The notes below the pieces were generated by a model. That model was not told the DNA's origin. It did no database searches and saw only the letters and a program-made list of their open reading frames with translations. A stretch of DNA of 64,000 bases. Source: Schaalia georgiae DSM 6843. Its GTDB lineage: Bacteria; Actinomycetota; Actinomycetes; Actinomycetales; Actinomycetaceae. Every line of letters starts with the position of its first letter. Positions within the stretch are counted from its first letter, which is position 1. The stretch is taken from positions 69,051-133,050 of the forward strand of contig NZ_AUBM01000006.1 in assembly GCF_000429245.1 (NCBI RefSeq), given 5' to 3'. The position numbers and the translations under genes were made by a program. This document shows, piece after piece, positions 52,942 to 61,425 of this stretch.

Positions 52942-54249
52942 TCAGCCGCGTTCCTCCGCCAATCGCACACGGTTCGCGGCCCACAGCCCCGTCAGGGCGG
53001 CGGAGTCCGACCAGGGGAACGCCAGGTAGTCGCCCGCCAGGACCACCGGCCCGTTCTGCTCCCGGCGGTAGCGGCGCACCAGGGAGGCCCGCCCGACCGG
53101 GCAGGTCGGCATGGCCGCGGGGATCCTCACGACACAGCTGGAGGCCTGGTCCACGGCGCCCTCCAGGGAGGGGACGAGCGCGCACAGGGACTCCACGGCG
53201 CGTCCGACGAGCTCCTCGTCGGGTGTGCCCCGTTTGATGCACTCCCCGGCCGCTTTCCCGTCGAGCATCACGGTGACGGCGTCGCGTCCGGGCGCCGCGT
53301 GCCCCGCGCGGCTCGACGCGCACAGCGCAGCGAGGTCACCGCCCCGGCCGGGCGAGGCCAGCAGCCCGTAGGCGCCCCCCAGCTCATGGTCCGCGAGCCT
53401 GCGCGTGAGGGCGACCACCACGAGGAGACCCGGGCTGTACGGAGTGGCGATGAGCTCCGCTTCCACGGGGGACGGGTCGTCGAGGAGCGCCGCGGCCCGG
53501 GGGCCGGGCACGGCCAGGACGACCCGGTCAGCCTCGACGGACGCGCCGTCGGCCAGGACCAGGGCGGCGCCGCGCTCGCCGCGCTCGAGGCGGGCCACTG
53601 GCGAGTCGTAGTGGATGGTGAGCCCCGAGGCGAGCGCGCGGGGGATCGCCTCGAGGCCCGGGTCCGCGGTGAGCGTCGTGAAGGGACGGGCGCCGTAGGC
53701 GACCATGGCGAGCGCCGCCGACGCGGAGGTGGTGGCGAGGTCCTGGAAGTAGTATCCCCTGAACGCCGAGCCGATCACGGCGTCCGTGAAGGCCCGGCCG
53801 AAGCGCTCGGCGCACCACGCTACGGCGGGAACGTCGATGTCGGCCCACTGGGCGGGGTCCGCTGGGTCGGCCCGCGCCAGGCGACGGACCTGGCCCGCCA
53901 TCGCCCACCCGGCTCGGGCGGCGTCGCGCCAACCGACCACGCCCGCGCGCACCATCGCGGGACCGTTGGGCTTGTAGGCCATGACGGCTGAGTCGGTGAT
54001 AATGCCCGCGCGGGAGCGGATGGGGCGCAGTGGCACTCCGAGGCGTTTGGCCAGGCGGGGGAGCACCCGGTAGGTGGAGGAGAGGAAGTTCGCGCCGACC
54101 TCGACCCGGCAGTCGGCGACGGACGCCGTCTCGAAGCGTCCCCCCGCGCGGCTGGTCGCCTCGTAGACCTCCACGTCCTCCCCGCGCCGGGCGAGCGCAT
54201 CCGCGCACACCAGCCCCGCGATCCCCGCGCCGACGATAACTGTTCGCAT
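52942..54249 (-). CDS. FAD-dependent amine oxidase family protein, protoporphyrinogen-oxidase-like
   Basis: The protein has 435 residues. The N-terminal dinucleotide-binding VIVGAGIAGLVCADALARRG is followed by EVYEATSRAGGR, the flavin amine oxidase pattern. The end carries VVLAGDYLAFPWSDSAALTG, the family's second FAD contact. It resembles the HemY/phytoene-desaturase group. No haem or carotenoid genes are adjacent, so the substrate is open. ATG at 54247-54249 is leaderless, with TAGAAT 6 nt upstream. Confidence 0.82.
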   Translation of the reverse strand: MRTVIVGAGIAGLVCADALARRGEDVEVYEATSRAGGRFETASVADCRVEVGANFLSSTYRVLPRLAKRLGVPLRPIRSRAGIITDSAVMAYKPNGPAMVRAGVVGWRDAARAGWAMAGQVRRLARADPADPAQWADIDVPAVAWCAERFGRAFTDAVIGSAFRGYYFQDLATTSASAALAMVAYGARPFTTLTADPGLEAIPRALASGLTIHYDSPVARLERGERGAALVLADGASVEADRVVLAVPGPRAAALLDDPSPVEAELIATPYSPGLLVVVALTRRLADHELGGAYGLLASPGRGGDLAALCASSRAGHAAPGRDAVTVMLDGKAAGECIKRGTPDEELVGRAVESLCALVPSLEGAVDQASSCVVRIPAAMPTCPVGRASLVRRYRREQNGPVVLAGDYLAFPWSDSAALTGLWAANRVRLAEERG

Positions 54250-54255
54250 AGGGGG

Positions 54256-54261
54256 ATTCTA
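54256..54261 (-). promoter_or_regulatory. Leaderless -10 box of the FAD oxidoreductase gene
   Basis: TAGAAT (minus strand) lies exactly 6 nt before the ATG at 54249. Confidence 0.55.
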
Positions 54262-54512
54262 GGCGCCCGGGCCGTTCCATGAGGCGTTATGGGAGCGTTA
54301 TGACGGTCCAGAGCGGTCTGGGCAGCAGGCTCGTGTGCCGTCCCCTCCCCCTGCACCAGTCCTGTGCCCGTGCGGCAGCGCGCGGAGGCCCGTTCCCCAG
54401 CACCGCCATTCCGGCGGAGGGCAACGCGGGCCCGCACCCGGCCGGCACTGACTCCGGCGCTGCCCCACCTGCCCACGTTCGCGTTGACAGCGACGCAAGG
54501 TAACAGTGTTCG

Positions 54513-55388
54513 ATGGTGCCTATGAGAGTCAAAGTGATGGCCGACCTGGCGGGGACCACGACGCGGACGGTGCGCTACTACCACCGCCTGGGGCTGCTGC
54601 CTGTGCCCCCGGTCGTCGCGGGGCGCCGCGACTACGGGATCGAGCACCTGGCGCGCCTGCTGCGCATACGGTGGCTGGCCGAGTCCGGGATCCCCCTGGC
54701 GAAGATCGCCCCGATACTGCCCGACGAGCCCGCCCAGGGGCGCAGCGCCATCGAGGCGGACCTGCTCGCCACGCGGGCGCAGATCGAGGCGCGCATCGAG
54801 GTCCTGCACCACCAGCGGTCCCGCATCGACGAGCTCGTGGCCAGGGTGCGCTCCGGCGAGGCGCTCTCGCCCCTGCCCATCGTTCTCGAGCGCTTCTACG
54901 ATCACATCGAGGGCCTCGTCGAGGACCCGGCCACGCTGTCCATCATCCACACGGACCGGCGCATGGTCCTGGCGCTGGCGATCTCGGGCCTCATCCCGGC
55001 CTCGCTGGGCCCTTACATCGAGGGGCTCAGCGACCAGGACCACCGCGCGGTGGCCCGTATGATCACCGCGTTCGCCAGACTCGACCGCAGCCGCTATCCC
55101 GGCGCCTACGGCGGCGCGGAGAGGGAGCGCGTCATCAAAGACCTCACGGAGAGCGCGTGGGCCGTCCTCGAGCGCAACAGGGCCACCGCCCTCGCGATGC
55201 TGCGCGACCTGCCCAGTGGCGGGCCCGGGCACCTGTTGTGGAAGCGGGTGGCCCGGCTGTCCAAGATCGGCTACCCCGAGCCCGACCAGAGGCGCGTCAT
55301 CGACGACCTGATGCACCTCTTGCGGGCGGACCCGGAGTTCGGGCCCGTGCTCGAAGAAAGAACAGGAAAGGACTGGAACATTGTCTGA
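54513..55388 (+). CDS. MerR family regulator of the ABC exporter operon
   Basis: The protein has 291 residues. The N-terminal MerR helix-turn-helix (VKVMADLAGTTTRTVRYYHRLGLLP, with RRDYG) is followed by a coiled coil and a 160-residue helical effector part. No cysteine metal site is seen, which fits a drug or organic effector. ATG at 54513 has a weak TAACAG 6 nt upstream, so it may be leaderless; an ATG three codons later is the alternative. The stop overlaps the ATPase start by 8 bp. Confidence 0.88.
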   Translation: MVPMRVKVMADLAGTTTRTVRYYHRLGLLPVPPVVAGRRDYGIEHLARLLRIRWLAESGIPLAKIAPILPDEPAQGRSAIEADLLATRAQIEARIEVLHHQRSRIDELVARVRSGEALSPLPIVLERFYDHIEGLVEDPATLSIIHTDRRMVLALAISGLIPASLGPYIEGLSDQDHRAVARMITAFARLDRSRYPGAYGGAERERVIKDLTESAWAVLERNRATALAMLRDLPSGGPGHLLWKRVARLSKIGYPEPDQRRVIDDLMHLLRADPEFGPVLEERTGKDWNIV

Positions 55389-56295
55389 TCTCATCGAGGC
55401 CGAGGGCCTCATCAAGAGTTTCGGGAGGGCCAAGGCCCTGGACGGCCTCGACCTGGGGGTCGGGAAGGGCCAGATCCACGGCTTCCTGGGCCCCAACGGC
55501 GCGGGGAAGTCCACGACGATCCGCGTGCTGCTGGGCATGTACCGCACCGACGGCGGCCGCGCCCGCGTCCTGGGGATGGACCCCGCCCGCGAAGCCTCCG
55601 CCATCAACCGCCGCCTCGCCTACGTGCCCGGCTCGGTGAGCCTGTGGCCCAGCCTCACGGGCGGGCAGGTGCTCGACACCCTGGCGGGCCTGCGCGGCTC
55701 GCGGGACCGCGCCCGCGAGGAGGAGCTCACCGAGCGCTTCGACCTGGACCCGACCAAGCGGGTGCGCGCCTACTCCAAGGGCAACGCGCAGAAGGTGGCG
55801 CTCGTGGCCGCCCTGTCCGCGCCCGTGGACCTGCTCATCCTCGACGAGCCGACCTCGGGCCTGGACCCCCTCATGGAGCGCGTCTTCACGGATGTGGTCC
55901 GCGAGGCCGCGGTCGGGGGCGCCACCGTCCTGCTGTCCAGCCACATCCTGGCGGAGGTCCAGGACCTGTGCTCGCACGTGACGATCATCAAGGACGGGCG
56001 CACCGTGGAGAGCGGCGACTTGTCGCATCTGCGCTCCCTGGCTGAGACCGCTATCCGAATCGGCGTCGGCGAGGCGGACGCGCGGCGCCCCCGCCTCGTC
56101 GAGGCCCTGGCCGGGCTCGGCGCCCCCGTCCGTCCCACCGGGACCCGCGTGGAGACCCGCGTCCCCTCCTCCCTGGTTCCTGCGGTCCTGGGCGTGGTCG
56201 CGGATCTGGGCGCGGACGATGTCCAGGTGGAGCCCGCCAGCCTGGAGGACTTGTTCATGAGCCACTACTCGGGGGACCAGGGGGCGCAGTCATGA
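55381..56295 (+). CDS. ABC transporter ATP-binding protein
   Basis: The protein has 304 residues. Walker A is GPNGAGKST, Walker B is LLILDEPTSGLDP, and SSHILAEVQ carries the switch histidine. The signature reads YSKGNAQKV in place of LSGGQ, a form known among ABC-2 drug exporters. The start is TTG at 55381 with GGAAAGGA upstream, overlapping the MerR stop. It works with the permease encoded next. Confidence 0.95.
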   Translation: MSDLIEAEGLIKSFGRAKALDGLDLGVGKGQIHGFLGPNGAGKSTTIRVLLGMYRTDGGRARVLGMDPAREASAINRRLAYVPGSVSLWPSLTGGQVLDTLAGLRGSRDRAREEELTERFDLDPTKRVRAYSKGNAQKVALVAALSAPVDLLILDEPTSGLDPLMERVFTDVVREAAVGGATVLLSSHILAEVQDLCSHVTIIKDGRTVESGDLSHLRSLAETAIRIGVGEADARRPRLVEALAGLGAPVRPTGTRVETRVPSSLVPAVLGVVADLGADDVQVEPASLEDLFMSHYSGDQGAQS

Positions 56296-57893
56296 GCGCG
56301 TTCACGGGAGTCCGGCCCTGCCTGGGACTGGCGACGCGCCGCTACAGGTGGCAGGCGCTCGCGTGGATGGTGCCGCTGTGGCTGTTCCTCCTGGCCAATC
56401 CGATCGCCTTGCAGCGCACCTACCCCTCCTTCGAGGAGCGCACCGCGATCCTGTCCCAGATGCGCGACGCGCCGGGCGTGCGCCTGCTCTTCGGACCCCT
56501 CCCCGCCACCGGCGGCGTGGGGGAGTTCGCCAGTTGGGAGGACGGCGGGTTCCTGCTGTGGTTCGTGGCGATCATGGCGATCATGCTCACGACCGCCCTG
56601 GCCCGGCGCGACGAGCAGGACGGGCACGTCGAGGTCGTCCTCGGGGCGGGCGCTGGCCGCTGGGCGCCCTTCGCCTCGGCGACCGCGTGGGCGCTGGGCG
56701 CCATGGCGCTCACGGGCGCGGGCCTGGCGGCCTCACTGATCGGCGTGAACACCGCCGTGGGCGAGACTCCCCTGAGGGGAGCCCTGGTGTTCGGCGGGGT
56801 GGCCATTGCCCAGGGGTGGGCTTTCGCGGGCGTCGCCCTGGTGGCCTCACAGCTGGTGCAGGACGCCTCGGCTGCGCGGGGCCTGTGTTTCACGGTCTTC
56901 GGGGCGGCCTTCGCCGTCCGCGTCCTGGCCGACGAGACGGGGGCCGCGTGGCTGCGGTGGCTCAGCCCCCTGGCCTGGCGGGACGTCGCCGAGCCCTTCG
57001 GGGCGGAGCGCGTGTGGGCGTTCGCCGTCTTCGCACTCGTGGTCGCCGCTCTGGTGGCGCTGGCGGCGCTGTTCCACTCCCGCCGGGAGCTGCTGGGGGC
57101 GGTGCTGGCCGACCGCTCCGTGTCCACCAGGCGGTGGCGCGTGCGCGGCCCCCTGGGCCTGACCGCGCGCCTGGGAGTTCGGCGCCTGGCGGCCTGGGCC
57201 TTCGCCCTGGCGCTCACGGCGGCGCTCTTCGGCGCAATGTCGGGCGGGCTGTCCGACCTGATCGCCAACAACCCATCGAGCGCCGCCTACATCGACAAGA
57301 TGGCCCCCGAGATGCGGCCCGTCGTCCAGTACACCACGTTGCTCACGGTCGTGATGGTGGCTCTCGTGGCCACTGCGGTCGTCCAGCGGGTGCTCGGCCT
57401 GGCCGCGTCGGAGGAGAGGGGGCTGTCCGAGGCGGTGCTGGCCTGCGGCGTCCCGCGCACGCGCGCGCTCATGGCAGCCGTGGCCGACGCCATCGGCGCC
57501 GGGGTGGTCCTGCTCCTCGTGTCCGGGGCAGCACTGGCGGCCTCCACGGCCACCCAGGTGGGCGAGGACCACGCTCCCGCCCGCGCGTTGGTCTCCACGC
57601 TGACCCAGCTGCCGGGGGTCGTGGCGGCGGCGGGAATCGCCGCGTTGCTGGTGGGCGCTGCGCCCCGGTGGCGGTCCCTGGCGTGGGCACTCATCGCGTG
57701 GAGTTCTTTCGCGCGCTTCTTCGGGGGCCTCATCGACATGCCGAAGTGGGCTCAGGACCTGGGCGTCCTGGGGCACGTGGTCGACCCGTGGGGGACGACG
57801 CACTGGGTGCCGCTGGCGGTCCAACTGGTGGTGGGACTCACCTGCTGCGGCGCCGGGCTGGCCGTCTACCGGAGGAGGGACATCCCGGCCTGA
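56292..57893 (+). CDS. ABC-2 exporter permease, polyketide-antibiotic-exporter-like
   Basis: The protein has 533 residues with about 12 membrane segments in two similar halves, as in the exporters of polyketide antibiotics (TnrB3-like, COG3559). ATG overlaps the ATPase stop as ATGA. The operon MerR-ATPase-permease probably gives inducible export of a toxic compound. The actual substrate cannot be read. No terminator hairpin with a T tract was found directly after it. Confidence 0.9.
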   Translation: MSAFTGVRPCLGLATRRYRWQALAWMVPLWLFLLANPIALQRTYPSFEERTAILSQMRDAPGVRLLFGPLPATGGVGEFASWEDGGFLLWFVAIMAIMLTTALARRDEQDGHVEVVLGAGAGRWAPFASATAWALGAMALTGAGLAASLIGVNTAVGETPLRGALVFGGVAIAQGWAFAGVALVASQLVQDASAARGLCFTVFGAAFAVRVLADETGAAWLRWLSPLAWRDVAEPFGAERVWAFAVFALVVAALVALAALFHSRRELLGAVLADRSVSTRRWRVRGPLGLTARLGVRRLAAWAFALALTAALFGAMSGGLSDLIANNPSSAAYIDKMAPEMRPVVQYTTLLTVVMVALVATAVVQRVLGLAASEERGLSEAVLACGVPRTRALMAAVADAIGAGVVLLLVSGAALAASTATQVGEDHAPARALVSTLTQLPGVVAAAGIAALLVGAAPRWRSLAWALIAWSSFARFFGGLIDMPKWAQDLGVLGHVVDPWGTTHWVPLAVQLVVGLTCCGAGLAVYRRRDIPA

Positions 57894-58248
57894 GCCGCCC
57901 CTGCCCGGAGGGCCCGGGGGCATTGGGACCGGGCGCCGGGTCGGCTTCGAGCGGGTCGACCGGGTCCGGGCCCCGCCCCGCAGGGTGGGAGCCCGGCGGG
58001 CGGGGCGTACAGAGCTCCCGCCCGCGCATTCCCGTCGGCGCTCGAGCAGCGCCAACGGCCTGGGCCACGAACGCTGCGCGACCCGGATGAACGCCAGCGC
58101 CCGGATCAGAAGTCGCAGCCGAGGGGATGCCGTTCTCCTCGTCCTCGAGCCACAAGCACCGACCGTAATCGAGTCTTCGCAAGCATCACGGTTGCGACAC
58201 ACAACGCATTCTCTATTGGATGTTGGTGCATGGGGGGATCTTGACCGT
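57894..58248. other. Boundary between the exporter operon and the toxin island
   Basis: The first 150 bp are GC-rich and non-coding. A 3' scar of an immunity gene lies at 58108-58150. From about 58180 the DNA turns AT-rich, ending in a possible start at 58249 for the damaged toxin gene. No intact gene was seen. Confidence 0.5.
58108..58150 (-). pseudogene. 3' scar of an immunity paralogue
   Basis: On the minus strand this piece encodes LEDEENGIP and then, after a one-base loss, ends in DF and a stop. It matches the last 14 residues of the intact immunity proteins at 61426 and 62079 (LEDEENGIPLDFDYF). At DNA level an unbroken core of about 20 bases is shared. Confidence 0.65.
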
Positions 58249-58403
58249 ATGGATGGTTTTGATGAGGTGATCGCCCGTGTGGAGGGTAAGGACTCAAAGG
58301 AGGCGCGAAGAACTTCAAGGAGACCGTCAAGGGCCTCGGAAAGAAGGTTCCGAAGGAGGCTTCCAGGGAGAAGGGGTACGTTCCAACGAAGTTCTGGAAG
58401 AAG
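58249..58403 (+). pseudogene. Frameshifted front end of the GH-E toxin gene
   Basis: ATG at 58249 with GGGGGGA upstream begins MDGFDEVIARVEGKDSKEA. The protein-like reading then jumps by one base near 58305 to the frame KNFKETVKGLGKKVPKEASR, which runs into the GH-E module. A single base deletion explains this. The normal long N-terminal region of such toxins is missing. Confidence 0.55.
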
Positions 58404-58859
58404 ATGCGCTTGAAACTGGATCCGAGGAAGTACGCGACCTATATCGACAGGGAAGGGCGTTTGGTCGTCGATCCGAAGGATCCCCGTCCGTATCTGAAGA
58501 TGGATAAGAACAGGAAGCCCATTTCGCGTCCGAGTTATCGAAAGGAAACCAAGGGCCATCCGGGGACGGTCGAGGAGGCGTGGCGCCGTGCGCAGAGGAA
58601 GTCTCCCGATGGCATCGTGCGCGATCCTGTGACAAAGACCCCGATCGAGTGGGAGATCGGGCAGCCCCGGAATAAAGTGTGGGATATGGGGCACAAGCCA
58701 GATCAGCAGTACCGTACTGTTCATCAGCAGTATATTGAGCAGGATATGACGCCGGAAGAGTTCCGGGAGTGGTTCCAGGATCCCAAGAACTACAGGCCGG
58801 AGTTGTACTCGTCGAACAGGGCTCGCATGGGTGAGAACACGGATCCGGAGGAGGAGTGA
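58404..58859 (+). CDS. GH-E family nuclease toxin module (orphan)
   Basis: These 151 residues match the GH-E toxin tip, an HNH/Endo VII type nuclease of polymorphic toxins (PF14410). The frame before it reads back to 58290 without a start. The key residues are Gly96-His97 in VWDMGHKPDQ and Glu133 in NYRPELYSSNR, with DPVTKTPIEWEIGQP before them as usual. ATG 58404 is only the first in-frame ATG, so the true start is unclear. There is no secretion or trafficking region. It is followed 4 bp later by an ankyrin gene, which should encode the immunity protein. It is likely a displaced tip that serves as spare cassette. Confidence 0.8.
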   Translation: MRLKLDPRKYATYIDREGRLVVDPKDPRPYLKMDKNRKPISRPSYRKETKGHPGTVEEAWRRAQRKSPDGIVRDPVTKTPIEWEIGQPRNKVWDMGHKPDQQYRTVHQQYIEQDMTPEEFREWFQDPKNYRPELYSSNRARMGENTDPEEE

Positions 58860-58862
58860 GTG

Positions 58863-59438
58863 ATGGGTTTGGAGATCGTTGCCCGGACGGGGAGTTATGC
58901 GGATTTCCTCAGGGCGTACCGGAAGCGGGCCAGGGTGTTCCGCAGGCGCGCCGCGCGCAAGCTGTACGGCGGCAAGTCGTTGGTGATGTGGGCTCTGGGG
59001 AACAACAGCATGGAGGACCGCTATGCGATGGTGGACTTCCTGTTGGAGCAGGGCGCGGTGCCCGGCCCTCCCAACCCGTACGGCGACGGCCCGCTCCACG
59101 TTCTGTTCAGCAGGGTGGACTGGGACAGTGCGAGCGACGCGCGGATCGCGGAGCGGCTCATCGAGATGGGGGCCGATATCAACTTGCGCAACGACAAGGG
59201 CATGGTCCCCTTGAAGGAGTTGCTGCTGCGGAAGGGGACCAGGGCCCAGATGGCCCCGCTCTACCGGCCCTTCCTGCTGGCGCCCGACCTGGATGTCACG
59301 ACACCGGACAGAGGGGGCCACGACCTGGTGGAGGCCGCGCGCCTCCTCCGAGGGGGATTCGCCCTCGAATGGCTGACGCGCTACCGCGACACGGGCCCCT
59401 TCGACTGCACGGCCGACCAGGCCAGCGCAGATCAGTGA
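58863..59438 (+). CDS. Ankyrin-repeat immunity protein
   Basis: The protein has 191 residues. Two or three ankyrin units are visible: DRYAMVDFLLEQGAVP, GDGPLHVLF and AERLIEMGADINLRNDKGMVPLKELL. Ankyrin proteins of this size are a known immunity class next to nuclease toxins. ATG at 58863 follows the GH-E stop by 3 nt and uses GGAGGAG within the toxin 3' end. It probably blocks the GH-E nuclease by direct binding. Confidence 0.85.
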   Translation: MGLEIVARTGSYADFLRAYRKRARVFRRRAARKLYGGKSLVMWALGNNSMEDRYAMVDFLLEQGAVPGPPNPYGDGPLHVLFSRVDWDSASDARIAERLIEMGADINLRNDKGMVPLKELLLRKGTRAQMAPLYRPFLLAPDLDVTTPDRGGHDLVEAARLLRGGFALEWLTRYRDTGPFDCTADQASADQ

Positions 59439-59470
59439 GGGCCGGAGCGGGTCACTAGAGGGTCCCTGTA

Positions 59471-59524
59471 GAATGGCTGACGGGGCACAAGGACACGGAT
59501 CCCTTCGACTGCATGGGAGGATGA
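59471..59524 (+). pseudogene. 3' remnant of a second ankyrin immunity gene
   Basis: The plus frame reads EWLTGHKDTDPFDCMGG and stop. The intact ankyrin protein ends EWLTRYRDTGPFDCTA and a few more residues. The GGAGGA of this scar now serves as the ribosome site of the Imm33-like gene, whose ATG directly follows the scar's TGA stop. Confidence 0.8.
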
Positions 59525-59935
59525 ATGCCGCAACTACGGATACCCGGAGCGTTGAACTGCTTGGCGTCCAAGCAGTTCCTGAATGAGGACGCGCCGCTCG
59601 GCTGGCTGGTGCGCGTCGAACCCGAGGCCCCCGAGGACTCGGGATGGCGCCTGTACTCCCGCGCCGACACCCCGGAGTACATCGAGGGTGACGGGAACTT
59701 CGCGATCGTCCCCTATAACGATGCCGGCGAGATCGAGCCGATGATCCTTCCCGTCTACTTCATGCCGGTGGGCACTGAGCTCCGTTTGTTCTATGACGAG
59801 CAGAACGACAGGCTCCGCTGGTTCGACGAGAATAGCAATCAGGACGGCAAACTGGATGAGGTGCGCTTCGACGACGTCTTCTGGGCGCAGTTCAACCAGG
59901 ACTACGCCGCGTGGGTCGACAAGCTGCAGGAATAG
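59525..59935 (+). CDS. Imm33/DUF2185-like immunity protein
   Basis: These 136 residues resemble the DUF2185 (Imm33) fold: ASKQFLNED, EDSGWRLYSRADTPEYIEG and then NFAIVPYNDAGEIEPMILP. No partner toxin is present in the window, so it is an orphan immunity gene, as often seen in such islands. It is translated directly after the ankyrin scar stop. The family match is from memory and was not searched. Confidence 0.75.
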   Translation: MPQLRIPGALNCLASKQFLNEDAPLGWLVRVEPEAPEDSGWRLYSRADTPEYIEGDGNFAIVPYNDAGEIEPMILPVYFMPVGTELRLFYDEQNDRLRWFDENSNQDGKLDEVRFDDVFWAQFNQDYAAWVDKLQE

Positions 59936-60004
59936 GTGGAGTCGTATTGCGATCCCGCTGACGCGGTGCGGTCCCGGTGCGGCGCCAAGCGCGCGCGGGG
60001 GCTC

Positions 60005-60200
60005 ACGGCGGCGGAGTCCGCGGCTCGGATAGCCGCTCCTCCCCTGGGACCAGGTTCGACAGCCGCGCCCGCACTCCGAACACCGGATCGTGCTCACTAT
60101 TGAAGTAGGCGACGTCCTCGTCGGGGGATGGATCCGAGGTGAACACCCTCAGGATCAGAACCCGAGGAACGGAAACCGAGAATGGATATCCCTGATGATA
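60005..60200 (-). pseudogene. Decayed immunity paralogue (DUF6301-like)
   Basis: On the minus strand it encodes LGFRSSGSDPEG, then after a +1 shift near 60148 FTSDPSPDEDVAYFNSE and FGVRARLSNLVPGEE. This matches residues about 35-85 of the intact protein at 61426. Both ends are missing. It lies just before an intact, oppositely oriented paralogue. Confidence 0.8.
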
Positions 60201-60233
60201 GAACTCGGTCACTAGCGAAGGGAGATGCGGCTG

Positions 60234-60764
60234 GTGGGTAACGACTTCACGTTCCGCGTGGTGGGGGAGCGGCGCTTCGCCGAGGTCGTCGACGCGTGGG
60301 TCGGCCACACGTGGCCGATGCCGGTTGAGGAGGCGGTCGCACTGTGCATGGGCTTCGGTTGGGAGCAGTCGCCCCAGAATCCCCGGGTGTTCACGTCCGA
60401 TGCCATTCCTGACGAGGCGTCGTCGTTCTTCACCCATGTGCGTGGGTTCGTGAACATGTTCAAGATGCCGGTCACCGATATCGCCGACGAGGGCTCGTGG
60501 GACCGGGCCGCCGTTGAGGCCCGTGCGGTCTTCGAGCGCTTCGCGGGCCTGCTCGGTGACCACTACGGCGTTGCGCCCGCCCTGGAGGTGGAGGACGATG
60601 GAGGAAGCCGCAGCGCCGAGTTCTTCTTGCCCAACGGCGTCTACTTGAACCTGGGGGCGAACCAGGGGTCGGTGTCGCTGGTCCTCTACTCGCCGGACGA
60701 GGCGCGCTTCCTGCGCGAGGAGCGAGAGAGGCAGTCGCTCGGGATGCCCGCGGTCGACTCGTGA
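60234..60764 (+). CDS. Immunity-type protein, divergent DUF6301-like paralogue
   Basis: The 176-residue protein shares the core GHTWPMPVEEAVALCMGFGW and FTSDAIPDEASSFF with the three other paralogues here but is the most divergent. GTG at 60234 is chosen because AAGGGAG lies 9 nt before it and directly abuts the alternative ATG at 60225. I recall this Actinomyces family as DUF6301; it is unverified. No toxin is adjacent on this strand. Confidence 0.7.
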   Translation: MGNDFTFRVVGERRFAEVVDAWVGHTWPMPVEEAVALCMGFGWEQSPQNPRVFTSDAIPDEASSFFTHVRGFVNMFKMPVTDIADEGSWDRAAVEARAVFERFAGLLGDHYGVAPALEVEDDGGSRSAEFFLPNGVYLNLGANQGSVSLVLYSPDEARFLREERERQSLGMPAVDS

Positions 60765-60830
60765 CACACGCGAACCCTAGGGAACGCGTGGTGGGTTCGC
60801 GCGGATGGCTTGGCAGCAGGAGAGCATGAC

Positions 60831-61370
60831 ATGAGGAGGGGCGACGCGTCCGTGGAGTTCGAGGCGGTTCCCACTGAGCGGGCTGTTGAGATCATGCGGG
60901 CGTGGGCGCTGCACCGGTGGCCGATGACGGTGGACGAGGGGGTCGGGGTGTACACGGGCCTGGGTTTCACTCCGCGTCCGGGGGATCGGACATTCTTCAC
61001 GTCGGACATGTCGCCCCGGGAGGCTGACTCGTTCCTCGTCGTTGAGGGGGATCTTGTGGGGGAGGTGTCGTTGCGGTTGTCGAACTGGGTGCCCGAGGAG
61101 GACTGGGAGCGCTCCCTGCCCAAGTCGCGCGCGGCTTTCGATGAGTGCGTGCGGGCGTACACGGAGGTGCTCGGCGAGCCGTTCTCCTTCGAGGACGAGG
61201 GGACGGACTTCTCACGCCGGTGGATCCTCGACACCAAAGTGATGGTCGAGCTCGCGGGGAACGAGGCGTTCGTGGAGCTGTCTGTGGACTCACCCGAGGG
61301 CACGGGGGACTTCCTGCGGGAGCTCGAGATGGAAGAGCGCGGCGAGCCCATCGACCAGGACTACTTCTAG
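60831..61370 (+). CDS. Immunity-type protein, DUF6301-like paralogue
   Basis: The protein has 179 residues. The shared core is ERAVEIMRAWALHRWPM, then FFTSDMSPREADSF, LRLSNWVPEEDW and the ending EMEERGEPIDQDYF. ATG at 60831 has AGGAGA 7 nt upstream; the TTG at 60810 is less likely. It is convergent with the paralogue at 61426 and is separated from it by 55 bp. Its toxin partner is not in the window. Confidence 0.75.
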   Translation: MRRGDASVEFEAVPTERAVEIMRAWALHRWPMTVDEGVGVYTGLGFTPRPGDRTFFTSDMSPREADSFLVVEGDLVGEVSLRLSNWVPEEDWERSLPKSRAAFDECVRAYTEVLGEPFSFEDEGTDFSRRWILDTKVMVELAGNEAFVELSVDSPEGTGDFLRELEMEERGEPIDQDYF

Positions 61371-61425
61371 CCGTGCGCCGACAGGGGCGCCACCGGAAGG
61401 CGCGGCCAGGATAGCCGCGGCCGGG

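Noticed and set aside
56847-59321. Long minus-strand open frame over the permease and toxin border
   Set aside because: It is antisense to the permease, crosses unrelated regions and shows no domain.
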